Shown in pieces: positions 48,326-57,937 of a stretch of DNA of 64,000 nucleotides (the stretch's first letter is position 1; the number at the start of each line of letters is the position of its first letter). A program made the position numbers and the translations under genes. The notes under the pieces were generated by a model. That model ran no database searches. It had not been told where the DNA came from and saw nothing but the letters and a program-made list of their open reading frames with translations. The stretch comes from Stenotrophomonas ginsengisoli (GTDB taxonomy: Bacteria; Pseudomonadota; Gammaproteobacteria; Xanthomonadales; Xanthomonadaceae): contig NZ_LDJM01000003.1 in the NCBI RefSeq assembly GCF_001431485.1, positions 17,662 to 81,661 on the forward strand, in the 5' to 3' direction.

Positions 48326-50932
48326 TTATTCGCCGCGCTGGCGCATCGGGTTGAGGTGGTTGCCGAACAGGGTGGCATTGAGCAGCAGGCGCTCGGTGCC
48401 GTACCAGTACTTGCGGTGTACCGGGTCATCGGCGAACAGCACCACGTTACCCTGCCCCGACGGCACCACCTGGGCAAAACTGGACCCGGCCACCCGGCGC
48501 AGGTTGTCGGCCGACAGATAGCCATTGACGCGGGGCTTGTCGTCGATGCGCACCACGTTGAGGTAGGCATTGGGGCTGGCCTCGAGCACCAGGCCGCTTT
48601 CCTTGTTCACGTGGATGGCGCGATGCTGCAGGCCGAAGGCCAGCGGGTGGCTCAGGTCAATGTCGGCGCTGAGGATGTTGCCGCTGACCCGGCGCAGGGC
48701 AAACACGTCCCGCTGGGTGCCGAAGTCCAGGCGTTCACTGGCCGCCTCGTCACCCGGTTTGATCTTGGCCGTGGCAATGCCCTGCTCCACTGCCCAGCGC
48801 GCGCCACTGCCCCAGGCCACCAGTGAACCACCGCCGGCCACCCAGGCCTTCAGCGCGCTCACCGCGGCCGGGCTGATGGCGGCGTAATTGCCGCCGGACA
48901 GCACGATGGAGGTATAGCGCGCTAGGTCAACGCGGCCCAGCTGGGCCGGTTCCAGCTTGCTGCTGGGCAGTCCCAGGTGCGTATCGAAGGCAAACCAGGC
49001 CGAACCGATTTCCGACGCACTCACGCCCTCGCCCATCACCAGGGCAATGCGCGGGGCACGCAGCGCGCGCATGTTGTCACTGCCCAGGTCCACGCCGCTG
49101 TTGCTGCGGCCACTGGCCAGAGCCTGCACCGTCACCCCGTGCTGCTGGCCCAGCTGCTGCAGGCGGGCATGCAATGCGGCCGCATCCAGCACCTGCCCGG
49201 CCACCGGCACCACCACCGCACCGTGGCCGAAGTCCTGTGCCTGCCCGGCCGCCGTGGCCTGGAACGGCGCAAACGAGGCACGCAGACGGATACCGGCCGC
49301 ATGCAGGGCACCGACCACGTTGTAGGCACCAAAATCACGCAGGTCCAGCACGTAGGCATACGCGAACGCCCCGCCCACCACACCACCACTGCTGGCCGGC
49401 AACGCGGTGACACGGGCACCGGCCGACAGGGCCGAGCGGCTGGCGGCGTAGTTCAGGCCATAGGCCGGGGCCACCGCATAGGAAGTGCCGTTGTAGAACA
49501 CATCGCCTTCCACCGGCGGGGTGAACTCGAAGATCGAATGGGCCAGGCGGAACTGCGGCTGGCGCACCGGCACCACCCAGGCGCTGCCGGGGACAAAGCG
49601 CTTGCCGTCGATGCTGACCTCGCGGGCCAGCTCGCGCACTTCGATGCGATGGTGCAGCAGGCGGGCCAGCAGCTCGCGGCTCAGGGTCGGATCATGGGCA
49701 TCGCCAAACACCCAGTCCTTGGCCCCGTGGCTGGCGGCCTGTTTCAGGGCGCTGCGGTAGAACTCCTTTTGCAGGTCGAACAGGCGCGCCTTGTCCTCCA
49801 CCGCACCACGCACACTGGCCAGGCCAATGGCCACCTGGTTGCGCACGGTGAAGTCGAAATGCAGGTCACCATTGACCGACTCCTGCACCAGCCCGCGCGA
49901 GGAGGCCTGCTCCACCGTCACCCCGACCGCGCCATGGAAATCGGGGTAGGTCGAGCCGAAGATCGGCGAGAAGTTGTCGAAGTTCTCGCCGGTGTAATAC
50001 AGCGAGCCCAGCCCATCCAGGGCCTGGGCGTGGAAACGCGCCAGCCAGTGGTTGGCCTGGTAGCTGGACTTGGGCAGCAGCGGGCTTTCCATGCTCGCCG
50101 GCGAGGGCTCGAAGTAATAGGTCGAGTCCTTGCCCATCTCGTGGAAGTCGATCTGGATGTTGGGATACCAGCGGTGGAAGTGTTCGATCTTCGGCCAGCT
50201 GTCGGCCTGGCCCAGGGCCAGCCAGTCGCGGTTGAGATCGGTCAGGTAATGGTTGAAGCGCCCGCCCGGGAACGGCTCCACATGTTCGCGGTCGGCCGGA
50301 TCGGCCGAGGCCGGGTTCGACCCCCAGGCGTTGTGCCAGTTGGCCGCGCGGTCGCGCCCGTCCGGGTTCTGTGCCGGGTCGATCACCACCACCGCCTGCT
50401 GCAGCCAGCGCACGGTTTCAGGGTCCTGGCTGGCGGCCAGGTAATACGCGGTCAGCAACGCGGCCTCGCCACTGGAGGTTTCATTGCCGTGCACGCTGTA
50501 GGCCAGCCAGGCCACGGCCGGCGCATCGGCGCCCGGCAGGCCGGCCGCCGGGTCCACCAGCTGCTGGCGCTGGGCGGCAATCTCGGGCAACCGCGCCAGG
50601 TTGCGTGGCGAGGAGATGGTCAGCAGCAGCAGTGCACGGCCTTCGTAGCTCTGGCCGATCTGTTCCACCTGCACCCGGTCTGACACCCGGGCCAGCTCCT
50701 GCAGGTAGGCCACCAGACGGTCATGGCGGGTGTAGCGGCTGCCGATGGCATGGCCGAGGAACTGCTGCGGGGTGGGAATGGCCGGGTCGAACTGGCCGGC
50801 GCCCGGGAAGTAGTAGCTGATCGGGTCAGCCTGGCTGGGGCGCAGGTCCTGGGCGAAGGACGGGGTGGCCAACAGGGCCAGGGCCAACACGGCCGGGGTG
50901 GCCGCGCGGGCCAGACGGTTGCACAAACTCAC
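48326..50932 (-). CDS. M14-family zinc carboxypeptidase, secreted
   Basis: An 868-residue periplasmic or outer-membrane peptidase. The GTG start at 50932 is preferred because AGGGGA lies upstream and a signal peptide follows (LARAATPAVLALALLATPSF then AQ). The M14 metal motif is HGNETSSGE (about residue 145), with the third ligand likely in QIDFHEMGKD and the catalytic Glu in VGVTVEQASSRG. The C-terminal half (beyond about 430) is a beta-rich region with a glutamine-amidotransferase-like segment. A TonB receptor gene is upstream; substrate unknown. Confidence 0.85.
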   Translation of the reverse strand: MSLCNRLARAATPAVLALALLATPSFAQDLRPSQADPISYYFPGAGQFDPAIPTPQQFLGHAIGSRYTRHDRLVAYLQELARVSDRVQVEQIGQSYEGRALLLLTISSPRNLARLPEIAAQRQQLVDPAAGLPGADAPAVAWLAYSVHGNETSSGEAALLTAYYLAASQDPETVRWLQQAVVVIDPAQNPDGRDRAANWHNAWGSNPASADPADREHVEPFPGGRFNHYLTDLNRDWLALGQADSWPKIEHFHRWYPNIQIDFHEMGKDSTYYFEPSPASMESPLLPKSSYQANHWLARFHAQALDGLGSLYYTGENFDNFSPIFGSTYPDFHGAVGVTVEQASSRGLVQESVNGDLHFDFTVRNQVAIGLASVRGAVEDKARLFDLQKEFYRSALKQAASHGAKDWVFGDAHDPTLSRELLARLLHHRIEVRELAREVSIDGKRFVPGSAWVVPVRQPQFRLAHSIFEFTPPVEGDVFYNGTSYAVAPAYGLNYAASRSALSAGARVTALPASSGGVVGGAFAYAYVLDLRDFGAYNVVGALHAAGIRLRASFAPFQATAAGQAQDFGHGAVVVPVAGQVLDAAALHARLQQLGQQHGVTVQALASGRSNSGVDLGSDNMRALRAPRIALVMGEGVSASEIGSAWFAFDTHLGLPSSKLEPAQLGRVDLARYTSIVLSGGNYAAISPAAVSALKAWVAGGGSLVAWGSGARWAVEQGIATAKIKPGDEAASERLDFGTQRDVFALRRVSGNILSADIDLSHPLAFGLQHRAIHVNKESGLVLEASPNAYLNVVRIDDKPRVNGYLSADNLRRVAGSSFAQVVPSGQGNVVLFADDPVHRKYWYGTERLLLNATLFGNHLNPMRQRGE

Positions 50933-50976
50933 AAATATTCCCCTGGAATCTTGCATGGCGGCGCGGCCACGCAGGC

Positions 50977-51004
50977 AAAAGCCCCGGCGCTGGTGCGCCG
51001 GGGC
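50977..51004 (-). terminator. Terminator of the TonB-dependent receptor gene
   Basis: Ten-bp GC stem (50981-50990 with 50995-51004), followed on the minus strand by TTTTGCC. It separates receptor and peptidase transcripts. Confidence 0.75.
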
Positions 51005-51012
51005 CGGCTGGA

Positions 51013-53670
51013 TCAGAAGCGGTAATCGAAACCGACGGTGATGTAGCGGCCGCGCAGGTCGTACTGGCCGAAGTCATACGGGGCGCGGATGCCCGGGTAG
51101 GACGCATCGAACGGCGGGGTGCGGTCACCGATGTTCTGCACCTTGGCGTACAGGTTGAGGTTCTCAAACCCGGTGTAGCCCAGGTACAGGTCCAGCTGGC
51201 TGTAGCTGGCCACGTCCTTCTGCAGGGCGGTGGCCGCGGTGCTGGCGCGCTGCTCGTAGCCGGCGGTGTAGTACCAGGTCAGGGCAGTGCGCCAGTTGCC
51301 GTAGGACCAGTCGGCGGTGGTGGTGGCCTTGGTGTCGGGCAGGGTCGAACCTCGGTTGGAGCCGGCGTAATCCACCAACGGGCCACCGATCACCTGCGGG
51401 CGCTTGTACTCGATCACATGGCTCAGCGCGGTGCTGATGCCGAAGCTGCCGTAGGCGGCGGTTTCCCAGCGCTGGCGGGCTTCGATGTCGATACCCGAAG
51501 TCTGCAGCTCGCTCAGGTTCTGGTAGCGGTTGTAGACGGCCTGCAGCTTGCCGTTGGCATCACGCAGCACGTTGGCCGGGTTGTTCTCGGCAATCAGGGT
51601 GGTGGTGTTGCCCGAGCCGATCACGTTGTCCACTTCGATGCGGTAGTAATCCACGCTCAGCGAACCGCCCTGCCACGGCGAGAACACCGCACCGGCATTG
51701 AAGGTCTGGGTCTTTTCCGGCTCCAGCTCGGTATTGCCGATGGTGAAGAAGGTCGGGCTGACGCGCAGGCCCGGCTGGTCCGGGTCATACGGGTCGATCA
51801 CCCCGGAGGTGGTGTAGGAGATCATCGTGGAGGCGGCGTTTTCCGACAGGCTCGGGGCGCGGAAGCCCTTGGAGGCAGCCGCACGCAGCACCACCCAGTC
51901 GGCCGGCTGCCAACGGATGCCGACCTTGGGCGAGAAGGCATTGCCGAAGTCATCGTAATGGTCGAAACGGGCAGCGGCATCCACTTCCAGGCCCGGCGCC
52001 AGCGGCAGCACGATTTCGGCATAGGCGGCATGCACGTCGCGCACGCCGTGGGCCTCGGCGATGGCCGGGCGGATCTGCAGGCCGGCGTCGATCTGCCACG
52101 GGTTGTAGGAATCCAGGTTCTCGCGGCGGAACTCGTAGCCGGTGGCAAAGCCGACGCTGCCGTGCGGCAGTTCGCCGAGGATGCGGGTGGCCTTGGCATC
52201 GATGCCGAGCAGGCGCGATTCGGCCGGGCGAACGGTGGACAGGGCGATCGAATCGATCACCGACTGCGGCGTGGCCGACGGGTTGTGCAGGTTGTAGCTG
52301 CCGCTGGCCAGGGCGTCATACAGGCCCCAGCGGTTGGCAAAGCCACCAGCCACGGTCTCACGCTCGGAGCTGGCGGCGCGGTAGGCGGCCACTTCCCAGT
52401 CCCACGCGGCGGTGTTGCCGCGCAGACCGGCCAGGGCACGCCAGGCCTTGGAACGGTTGGTCTTCAGCGACTGGCCAAGGTTGAAGAAGGTGTACTCCAG
52501 CGACACGTCCTGGCCGTACGGGTTGTACGGGTTGGCCGCCGGCAGGATGGCATTGACCGCTTCGGCCAGGCCGGTGTCGGCGTTGAGGGCAAAACGGCCC
52601 GATTCCAGGGTGAAGTACGGGGTGGAGCCGAACCAGGAGGTACCCTCCATGTCGCTGTACAGCAGTTCGCCGAAGGCTTCCACGTTGTCACCCAGGCGCT
52701 TGGTGCCGGTGACATAGCCCTGCCAGCGCTTGGTCGAGGGAATCAGGGTGGAGGACTCGTTGAGGTTGAAGGCGCAGGTATCACCGTTGCGGCCGTCAAT
52801 CGGCTTGCTGGCGGTGAGCACGGTGCCTTCCGGGCAGTTGCCGTTGGCATCCAGCAGCGGCACCGAAACCCCGCCGACCAGGAAACGGGCACCCTTGGCC
52901 GACCAGCCGCTGCGGCTGCCGCCGGGCAGGTGGCTGTAATCGCCATCGGCGGTCAGGTCACGATCGGCATGGTCCAGGCGCTCGCGGTTGTAGCCTTCCA
53001 GCGAGAACAGCACGTTCCAGCCATCGCTGGCCAGGTCGCCGAAGCCACCGACCACCTTGGCGCTCTGGGTGCCCATGTCACCCTCGCCGGAAACACCGGC
53101 GGTGCCACCCACTTCCAAACCCTGGAAATCCTGGCGGGTGATGATGTTGACCACGCCGGCCACCGCATCGGAGCCGTACACGGCGCTGGCGCCGTCCTTG
53201 AGCACCTCGATGCGCTCCACCGCCACCAACGGCAGGGCGTTGATGTTGACGAAGGTGTCCGACAGGCCGCCGTTGGGGAAGCCGTAGTTGGCCAGGCGGC
53301 GGCCGTTGAGCAGGATCAGGGTGTTCTTGCTGCTCAAGCCACGCAGGCCGATACCGGCCGCGCCGGAGGACCAGCCCGAGTTCTGGGTTTCGTTGGAACC
53401 ACCACCGGTATTGGCCGAGATCGAGCGCAGCAGCTCGGCAGTGGTCTGCTTGCCGGAGGCGGCAATCTGCTCGCGGTCGATCACCTGCACCGGGTTGGCG
53501 GTTTCGGTATCGGTGCGCTTGATGTTCGAACCGGTGACCTGGACCGCGTCCAGGGTACGGCTGGCATCGCCCTGCTCCAGGCTCTCGGTGGTGGCGTGGG
53601 CAGCGGCAGGCAGGGCAAGGGCGGCGGCAATGGCGGCCACCAACAACGACGGCTTGGACGACTGGGACAT
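51013..53670 (-). CDS. TonB-dependent outer-membrane receptor
   Basis: An 885-residue outer-membrane protein that imports a ligand using TonB energy. The signal peptide starts MSQSSKPSLLVAAIAAALAL. The plug domain (about residues 50-170) shows VQVTGSNIKR and GLRGLSSKNTLILLNGRRLA, then GASAVYGSDAVAGVVNIITR; the beta-barrel ends in the C-terminal YITVGFDYRF with terminal Phe. No haem or siderophore motif is clear, and the neighbouring secreted peptidase suggests peptides or protein as ligand. An upstream ATG at 53697 is possible. Confidence 0.92.
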   Translation of the reverse strand: MSQSSKPSLLVAAIAAALALPAAAHATTESLEQGDASRTLDAVQVTGSNIKRTDTETANPVQVIDREQIAASGKQTTAELLRSISANTGGGSNETQNSGWSSGAAGIGLRGLSSKNTLILLNGRRLANYGFPNGGLSDTFVNINALPLVAVERIEVLKDGASAVYGSDAVAGVVNIITRQDFQGLEVGGTAGVSGEGDMGTQSAKVVGGFGDLASDGWNVLFSLEGYNRERLDHADRDLTADGDYSHLPGGSRSGWSAKGARFLVGGVSVPLLDANGNCPEGTVLTASKPIDGRNGDTCAFNLNESSTLIPSTKRWQGYVTGTKRLGDNVEAFGELLYSDMEGTSWFGSTPYFTLESGRFALNADTGLAEAVNAILPAANPYNPYGQDVSLEYTFFNLGQSLKTNRSKAWRALAGLRGNTAAWDWEVAAYRAASSERETVAGGFANRWGLYDALASGSYNLHNPSATPQSVIDSIALSTVRPAESRLLGIDAKATRILGELPHGSVGFATGYEFRRENLDSYNPWQIDAGLQIRPAIAEAHGVRDVHAAYAEIVLPLAPGLEVDAAARFDHYDDFGNAFSPKVGIRWQPADWVVLRAAASKGFRAPSLSENAASTMISYTTSGVIDPYDPDQPGLRVSPTFFTIGNTELEPEKTQTFNAGAVFSPWQGGSLSVDYYRIEVDNVIGSGNTTTLIAENNPANVLRDANGKLQAVYNRYQNLSELQTSGIDIEARQRWETAAYGSFGISTALSHVIEYKRPQVIGGPLVDYAGSNRGSTLPDTKATTTADWSYGNWRTALTWYYTAGYEQRASTAATALQKDVASYSQLDLYLGYTGFENLNLYAKVQNIGDRTPPFDASYPGIRAPYDFGQYDLRGRYITVGFDYRF

Positions 53671-53838
53671 GGGGGGAGAAAACCTGAATCTGTACATGGA
53701 GACGGGGTATTGAGCGTTGGTCCGACCGCGTCCGGCCAATTACATCGCTTCATACGGATATAACGAAAGATATATCTCTTCATCGCGATAGACAAGCATT
53801 TCATCTGAAACCAATGCCCCACCCAGCGCGCCGCTACA

Positions 53839-54210
53839 ATGCACGGCATGGAAATCTTCAAAGAATTCGTGGCCGAATCGGCCCACCGCCTGCCCCATGT
53901 TCCGGCCGGCCACAAGTGCGGCAACCTGCACGGGCACTCCTTCCGCATCCGCATCGCGGTGCGTGGCGAGCCGGACCCGGCGACCGGCTGGATCATGGAC
54001 TTTGGCGACATCAAGGCCGCTTTCGCGCCGATCTACGCCAAACTTGACCACAACTACCTCAACGACCTGCCCGGCCTGGACAACCCCACCAGCGAAAACC
54101 TGGCGATCTGGATCTGGCAGCAGCTCAAGCCGGCCCTGCCCTTGCTGAGCAGCGTGGAGATCTTCGAGACCTGCACTTCCGGCTGCCGCTACACCGGCCC
54201 GACGGCCTGA
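53839..54210 (+). CDS. queD: 6-carboxy-5,6,7,8-tetrahydropterin synthase
   Basis: QueD (about 120 residues) makes 6-carboxytetrahydropterin in the preQ0/queuosine path. The zinc ligands and catalytic residues are visible in [24 protein letters not shown] (Cys near residue 27, His-Gly-His), [18 protein letters not shown] and [12 protein letters not shown]. The start might be the ATG at 53848 ([10 protein letters not shown]), which matches the family better; the first ATG adds three residues. Confidence 0.92.
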   Translation: MHGMEIFKEFVAESAHRLPHVPAGHKCGNLHGHSFRIRIAVRGEPDPATGWIMDFGDIKAAFAPIYAKLDHNYLNDLPGLDNPTSENLAIWIWQQLKPALPLLSSVEIFETCTSGCRYTGPTA

Positions 54211-54282
54211 TCAGCCCGAGGCACTTGCAGCCGGCCACGGGGGCGCTATGCTGCGACGCAACACAGCGCCAGGACGGTTCCC

Positions 54283-54636
54283 ATGAGCAGTGACGCCAAC
54301 GATCCCTTGCACGCCTCCACCCAGCAGTTCACCGGCCTGGCAATGCGCGCCAACCGGGTGCTGATGGAAACGGCCGAATCGGCACTGGGCCTGCAGCTGG
54401 GCCAGCTGCAGCACAGCGCCAGCGCCACCGGCCAGTTCCTGGATGCACTGAGCAAGGGCCAGGACCCAGCCCAATTGGTGCCGCAGGGCCTGCAGCTGGC
54501 CCAGGACAACCTGCAGCGGCTCGGCCAGACCGGCCACAACCTGATGGACCTGGGCCTGCGCTCGGGCCAGCAACTGGCCGAACTGGCCCGCACCGGCCTG
54601 GGCGCCACCCCGCCCTCGTCCGGCAAGCCCGGCTGA
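54283..54636 (+). CDS. Phasin-like helical protein
   Basis: A 117-residue, Gln/Leu/Ala-rich, all-helical protein. The pattern LHASTQQFTGLAMRANRVLM, then long runs with regularly placed Gln and Ala resembles phasin family proteins that coat polyhydroxyalkanoate granules, but also other small helical proteins. No polyhydroxyalkanoate synthase gene is in the window. Start at 54283 is the first ATG. The next gene is 38 bp downstream. Confidence 0.6.
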   Translation: MSSDANDPLHASTQQFTGLAMRANRVLMETAESALGLQLGQLQHSASATGQFLDALSKGQDPAQLVPQGLQLAQDNLQRLGQTGHNLMDLGLRSGQQLAELARTGLGATPPSSGKPG

Positions 54637-54674
54637 GCTGCCCAGCGGCTGCCCGCGCGGCTAGACTGGCAGGC

Positions 54675-55157
54675 ATGTTTACCGCCAATTCCCTTACCGG
54701 CAGCAAGCCGGAACAGTACGCCCAGCTGCTCGAACAGGCCCGCGGCCTGATGTATGGCGAGGCCGACCGCATCGCCAATGCCGCCAACCTGTCGGCGCTG
54801 TTGTTCAATGCCCTGCCCGATCTGAACTGGGCCGGCTTCTACTTCTTCGACGGCACCGAGCTGGTGGTCGGCCCGTTCCAGGGCTTGCCGGCCTGTGTGC
54901 GCATTCCGCTGTCCAAGGGCGTGTGCGGGGCGGCGGCCAGCAGTGGCCAGACCCAGCGCGTGGATGACGTGCACGCCTTCCCCGGCCACATCGCCTGCGA
55001 TGCTGCCTCGCGTTCGGAAATCGTGGTGCCGTTGCTGCGCGATGGCGCCCTGATCGGCGTGCTGGATATCGACAGCCCGCTGCCGTCGCGTTTTGATGCC
55101 GACGACCAGGCCGGGATCGAGGCCATCGCCGCCGCTTTCATTGCCAGCCTTGCCTGA
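54675..55157 (+). CDS. msrC: Free methionine-R-sulfoxide reductase (GAF domain)
   Basis: GAF-domain enzyme of 160 residues reducing free methionine R-sulfoxide. The catalytic cysteines are visible: RIPLSKGVCGAAASSGQTQR (Cys near residue 84-94) and HIACDAASRSEIVVPLL (Cys about 118). It ends in GVLDIDSPLPSRFD, normal for the family. A DLNWAGFYFFDG motif lies upstream. No operon partner is clear. Confidence 0.92.
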   Translation: MFTANSLTGSKPEQYAQLLEQARGLMYGEADRIANAANLSALLFNALPDLNWAGFYFFDGTELVVGPFQGLPACVRIPLSKGVCGAAASSGQTQRVDDVHAFPGHIACDAASRSEIVVPLLRDGALIGVLDIDSPLPSRFDADDQAGIEAIAAAFIASLA

Positions 55158-55185
55158 TCAGCCGCCGCCCTGACGGCGGTCGATC

Positions 55186-55222
55186 CAACGGCCCGGGTTG
55201 TCGACAACGACACCCGGGCCTT
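55186..55222. terminator. Hairpin between msrC and the histidine-phosphatase-like gene
   Basis: Strong stem of GGCCCGGG with CCCGGGCC (55190-55220), extended inside by TGTCG/CGACA. Followed by TTGTT; convergent genes. Confidence 0.6.
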
Positions 55223-55247
55223 GTTCCTTGTAGATGGGGCAACCGGC

Positions 55248-55847
55248 TCAGGCCGGCACGGCGGCGCACTGACGCAGTTCCACCAGTTCGGCCCACGGCC
55301 CCTGCCCGCCACAGCGCACATCCAGACGCAGGCGGCTGCCCTCGCCGATGCGCAGGCCCCACAGGGCCTCGAACGGAATCCCGGCCAGCCGCCACAGCAG
55401 CCAGCGGATCGGCCCCGGCTGGGCCACCAGCAAGCTGATGCCTTCCTGCTGGCGGGCGCCATCGAGCAGGCGCTGCAGGGCGATCTCCAGACGCGCATCG
55501 CGTGCCTGCCAGGATTCACCGCCCGGCGGAATACCCTCGTGCGGCGGGTCGAAGAAGGCCGCCAGGGCATCGGCGTCGAGCACATCGATGGGCATGCCGT
55601 CCCAGTCACCGAAATCCACCTCACGCCAATCGGCATCCACGCTGACCGCCAAACCGGCACCGGCCACCAAGGCCTGGGCACTCTGCGCGCAGGCCAGGCC
55701 CGGGGCCGACACCACGCTGCTCCAGCCGATGCCGCAATGGGCACGGCACAACGCATCCAGCGCACCGGGCAGCGGTTCCACCGCCTTGCGACCGTCCAGA
55801 TAACCCGCACGCCCGGTGGCGGCATGGCACAGCAGATCGATGATCAC
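55248..55847 (-). CDS. Histidine-phosphatase-family protein with degenerate active site
   Basis: About 199 residues from a GTG at 55847 (VIIDLLCHAATG). The fold fits the CobC/phosphoglycerate mutase branch, but key residues are changed. The RHG motif is CHA, the SSPLxRC motif is SAPGLACAQSA, and the second catalytic His motif (normally THGG) is VAQPGPIRWLL. The first histidine remains but the usual Arg residues and the second His are gone, so catalysis is doubtful. The start could also be an ATG at 55934. It is convergent with msrC. Confidence 0.7.
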   Translation of the reverse strand: MIIDLLCHAATGRAGYLDGRKAVEPLPGALDALCRAHCGIGWSSVVSAPGLACAQSAQALVAGAGLAVSVDADWREVDFGDWDGMPIDVLDADALAAFFDPPHEGIPPGGESWQARDARLEIALQRLLDGARQQEGISLLVAQPGPIRWLLWRLAGIPFEALWGLRIGEGSRLRLDVRCGGQGPWAELVELRQCAAVPA

Positions 55848-55979
55848 CGGTTGCCCCGCGGCAGCACGCACGCCAGGCCAGAGATTTCCAACTGCAACAT
55901 CACAAGTACCGGTGAAGAAAAATAACCCGGGCATTCTATCGCGTCGGCCCGGCCGGCTGAGACCTTGTGCTCGCCGCCG

Positions 55980-56648
55980 TCAGCCGACGGCAGGCGCCGG
56001 CAGCAGCAGGGGCAGCAACTGGCGCAGGTCATCCACCACCGCCAGCGACGGCACCGCCTGCAGATCCAGCTGGCGCGGGTAGCCATAACTCACCAAAGCC
56101 ACCGGCATCTGCGCGGCCATGGCCGCGGCGTGGTCGGTGGCCGAATCGCCAACCATCAGGCACTGCGCCACCGGCACCCCGAGCCCGGCCGCGCTGGCCA
56201 GCAGCGGCGCCGGATGCGGCTTGCGCTGCGGCAGCGAGCCACCACCGATGATGCCCGCAATGAAACCGGCAATGCCCAGGTGCTGCAGCAGCGGCGGCAC
56301 CAGATCGGCCGGTTTGTTGGTGCAGATGGCCATCGGCAGGCCCGCCTGCTGCAAGGCCTGCAGCGTTTCCAGCACACCGGGATACAGGCGCGGGCTGCGC
56401 AGCAGGCAGGCGTGGTAGCCGGCCATGAACAGCGGCATCGCCCGTTGCAGCGGCTCGGCACTGCCGTGGTGGGCCAGTGCGGTGGTCACCAGTGCCCCCA
56501 CCCCGTCACCGATCCAGCCACGCACCAGGGCCTCACTCACCCGCGGCAGCTGCAGGGCATCAAACAGGCGGTTGACCGCCTCGGCAATATCGGCGGCGCT
56601 GTCCACCAGGGTGCCGTCCAGATCAAAGATCACCGCGTCGATGGCCAT
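55980..56648 (-). CDS. gph: Phosphoglycolate phosphatase
   Basis: HAD phosphatase (222 residues) removing 2-phosphoglycolate made by oxidative DNA repair. The nucleophile motif is IFDLDGTLVDSAADI, with CTNKPADLVPPLL, RKPHPAPLL and VGDSATDHAAAM in order. Two ATGs stand side by side at 56651 and 56648; the second has better spacing from CAGGAGG. It lies 26 bp downstream of dinB on the same strand. Confidence 0.88.
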   Translation of the reverse strand: MAIDAVIFDLDGTLVDSAADIAEAVNRLFDALQLPRVSEALVRGWIGDGVGALVTTALAHHGSAEPLQRAMPLFMAGYHACLLRSPRLYPGVLETLQALQQAGLPMAICTNKPADLVPPLLQHLGIAGFIAGIIGGGSLPQRKPHPAPLLASAAGLGVPVAQCLMVGDSATDHAAAMAAQMPVALVSYGYPRQLDLQAVPSLAVVDDLRQLLPLLLPAPAVG

Positions 56649-56674
56649 CATCGCCTCCTGCAAAAACCATCAGT

Positions 56675-57805
56675 CTAGTCCTGATCACCCGACGCCCCGG
56701 GCGGGCCACTGGCAAACAGCTCGCCCTGCACGGCCGCGCCGGCATCGTCGTGGAATCCGGACAAGCCCACCCCGACCAGCCGGTACAGGGTGTCGGCCGG
56801 CAGGTTGACCCGCTCGCACAGGGCCAGGGCAATGTCGGTGAGCGCCTGCTGCGAGGCCGGCGCCACTTCCGGGGTGAAGCTGCGGGTGAGGATGCGGAAA
56901 TCGGCCGTCTTCAACTTCAGCACCACCGTATGCGGCACCCGCTCTGTCCTGCTGCGCGCCGCCCAGGTGCGTGCGGCCTGGGCGATGATCGCCGGGCCCA
57001 GCGCCGACAGCGGCAGGTCCTCGCCAAAGGTGTCCTCGCTGGAGATCGACTGCACCGGCGAGAACGCCACCACCGGGCGCTCGTCGATGCCGCGCGCACG
57101 TTCGTACAGGCGTGCGCCCCAGCTGCCGAACTCGGCCTGCAGCTGGGCCAACGGCAGCTCACGCAGCTGCCCCACCGTCTCCACCCCCAGGCTGCCCAGG
57201 CGCGTCTGCATCACCTTGCCCACGCCGGGAATGCGCGCCACCGGCAGGCCGGTGAGAAAGGCCTCCACCCGCGCCGGGGTGACCACGAACTGGCCGTTGG
57301 GCTTGCGCCAGTCCGAGGCGACCTTGGCGATGAACTTGTTCGGCGCGATCCCGGCCGAGGCGGTCAGGCCGGTGATCTGGAATATCTGCTCGCGGATGGT
57401 ACGGGCAATCTCGGTGGCAATGCCGTCGCAGCTGGGGCTGTGGCTGACATCCAGGTAGGCCTCGTCCAGCGACAGCGGCTCTACCAGCGGCGTGTGCTGC
57501 TGGAAGATCGCGCGGATCTGTTGCGACACCGCCTTGTAGCGGGCGAAATCGGGCGGCACGAACACCGCCTGCGGGCACAAACGCTCGGCGCGCAGGGCCG
57601 GCATGGCCGAGCGCACGCCATACTTGCGCGCCTCGTAACTGGCCGCGCACACCACCGAACGCGCCCCACGCCAGGCCACCACCACCGGCTGGCCGCGCAA
57701 TGCCGGGGCATCGCGCTGCTCCACCGAAGCGTAGAAGGCGTCCATGTCCACGTGGATGATCTTGCGCTGCTTGCTCACGGCCGAATCCGGAAATGTCGCC
57801 AACAT
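56675..57805 (-). CDS. dinB: DNA polymerase IV (Y-family)
   Basis: Error-prone translesion polymerase (376 residues). Catalytic Asp and Glu are visible in IIHVDMDAFYASVEQRD and PLSLDEAYLDVS, with the fingers segment ARSVVCAASYEARKYGVRSA, the thumb near RIPGVGKVMQTRLGSLGV, and a little-finger domain. The C-terminus lacks a clear beta-clamp QxxLF tail within the last residues. Divergent from fabA; no obvious LexA box is seen upstream. Confidence 0.93.
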   Translation of the reverse strand: MLATFPDSAVSKQRKIIHVDMDAFYASVEQRDAPALRGQPVVVAWRGARSVVCAASYEARKYGVRSAMPALRAERLCPQAVFVPPDFARYKAVSQQIRAIFQQHTPLVEPLSLDEAYLDVSHSPSCDGIATEIARTIREQIFQITGLTASAGIAPNKFIAKVASDWRKPNGQFVVTPARVEAFLTGLPVARIPGVGKVMQTRLGSLGVETVGQLRELPLAQLQAEFGSWGARLYERARGIDERPVVAFSPVQSISSEDTFGEDLPLSALGPAIIAQAARTWAARSRTERVPHTVVLKLKTADFRILTRSFTPEVAPASQQALTDIALALCERVNLPADTLYRLVGVGLSGFHDDAGAAVQGELFASGPPGASGDQD

Positions 57806-57915
57806 GTTGCCTCAATACGGCAAATGCACACTTGTCCTCACAATTGTCGCCCAACGTTGCGCCGCAAACATCGTGCAAACAGCCGCGAACGGCGGCGAAC
57901 ATACGCCACCGTCCA

Positions 57916-57937
57916 ATTGAAACGATTGATTGAAACG
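57916..57937 (+). promoter_or_regulatory. Direct repeat upstream of fabA
   Basis: The 9-mer ATTGAAACG occurs at 57916-57924 and 57929-57937, 13 bp apart start to start, about 50 bp before the fabA ATG. The position fits a regulator site, but no known factor is implied. Confidence 0.35.

Noticed and set aside
51418..53763. A 781-codon plus-strand frame opposite the TonB receptor gene
   Set aside because: Pure antisense of the receptor; Gly/Val/Gln-rich without motifs.
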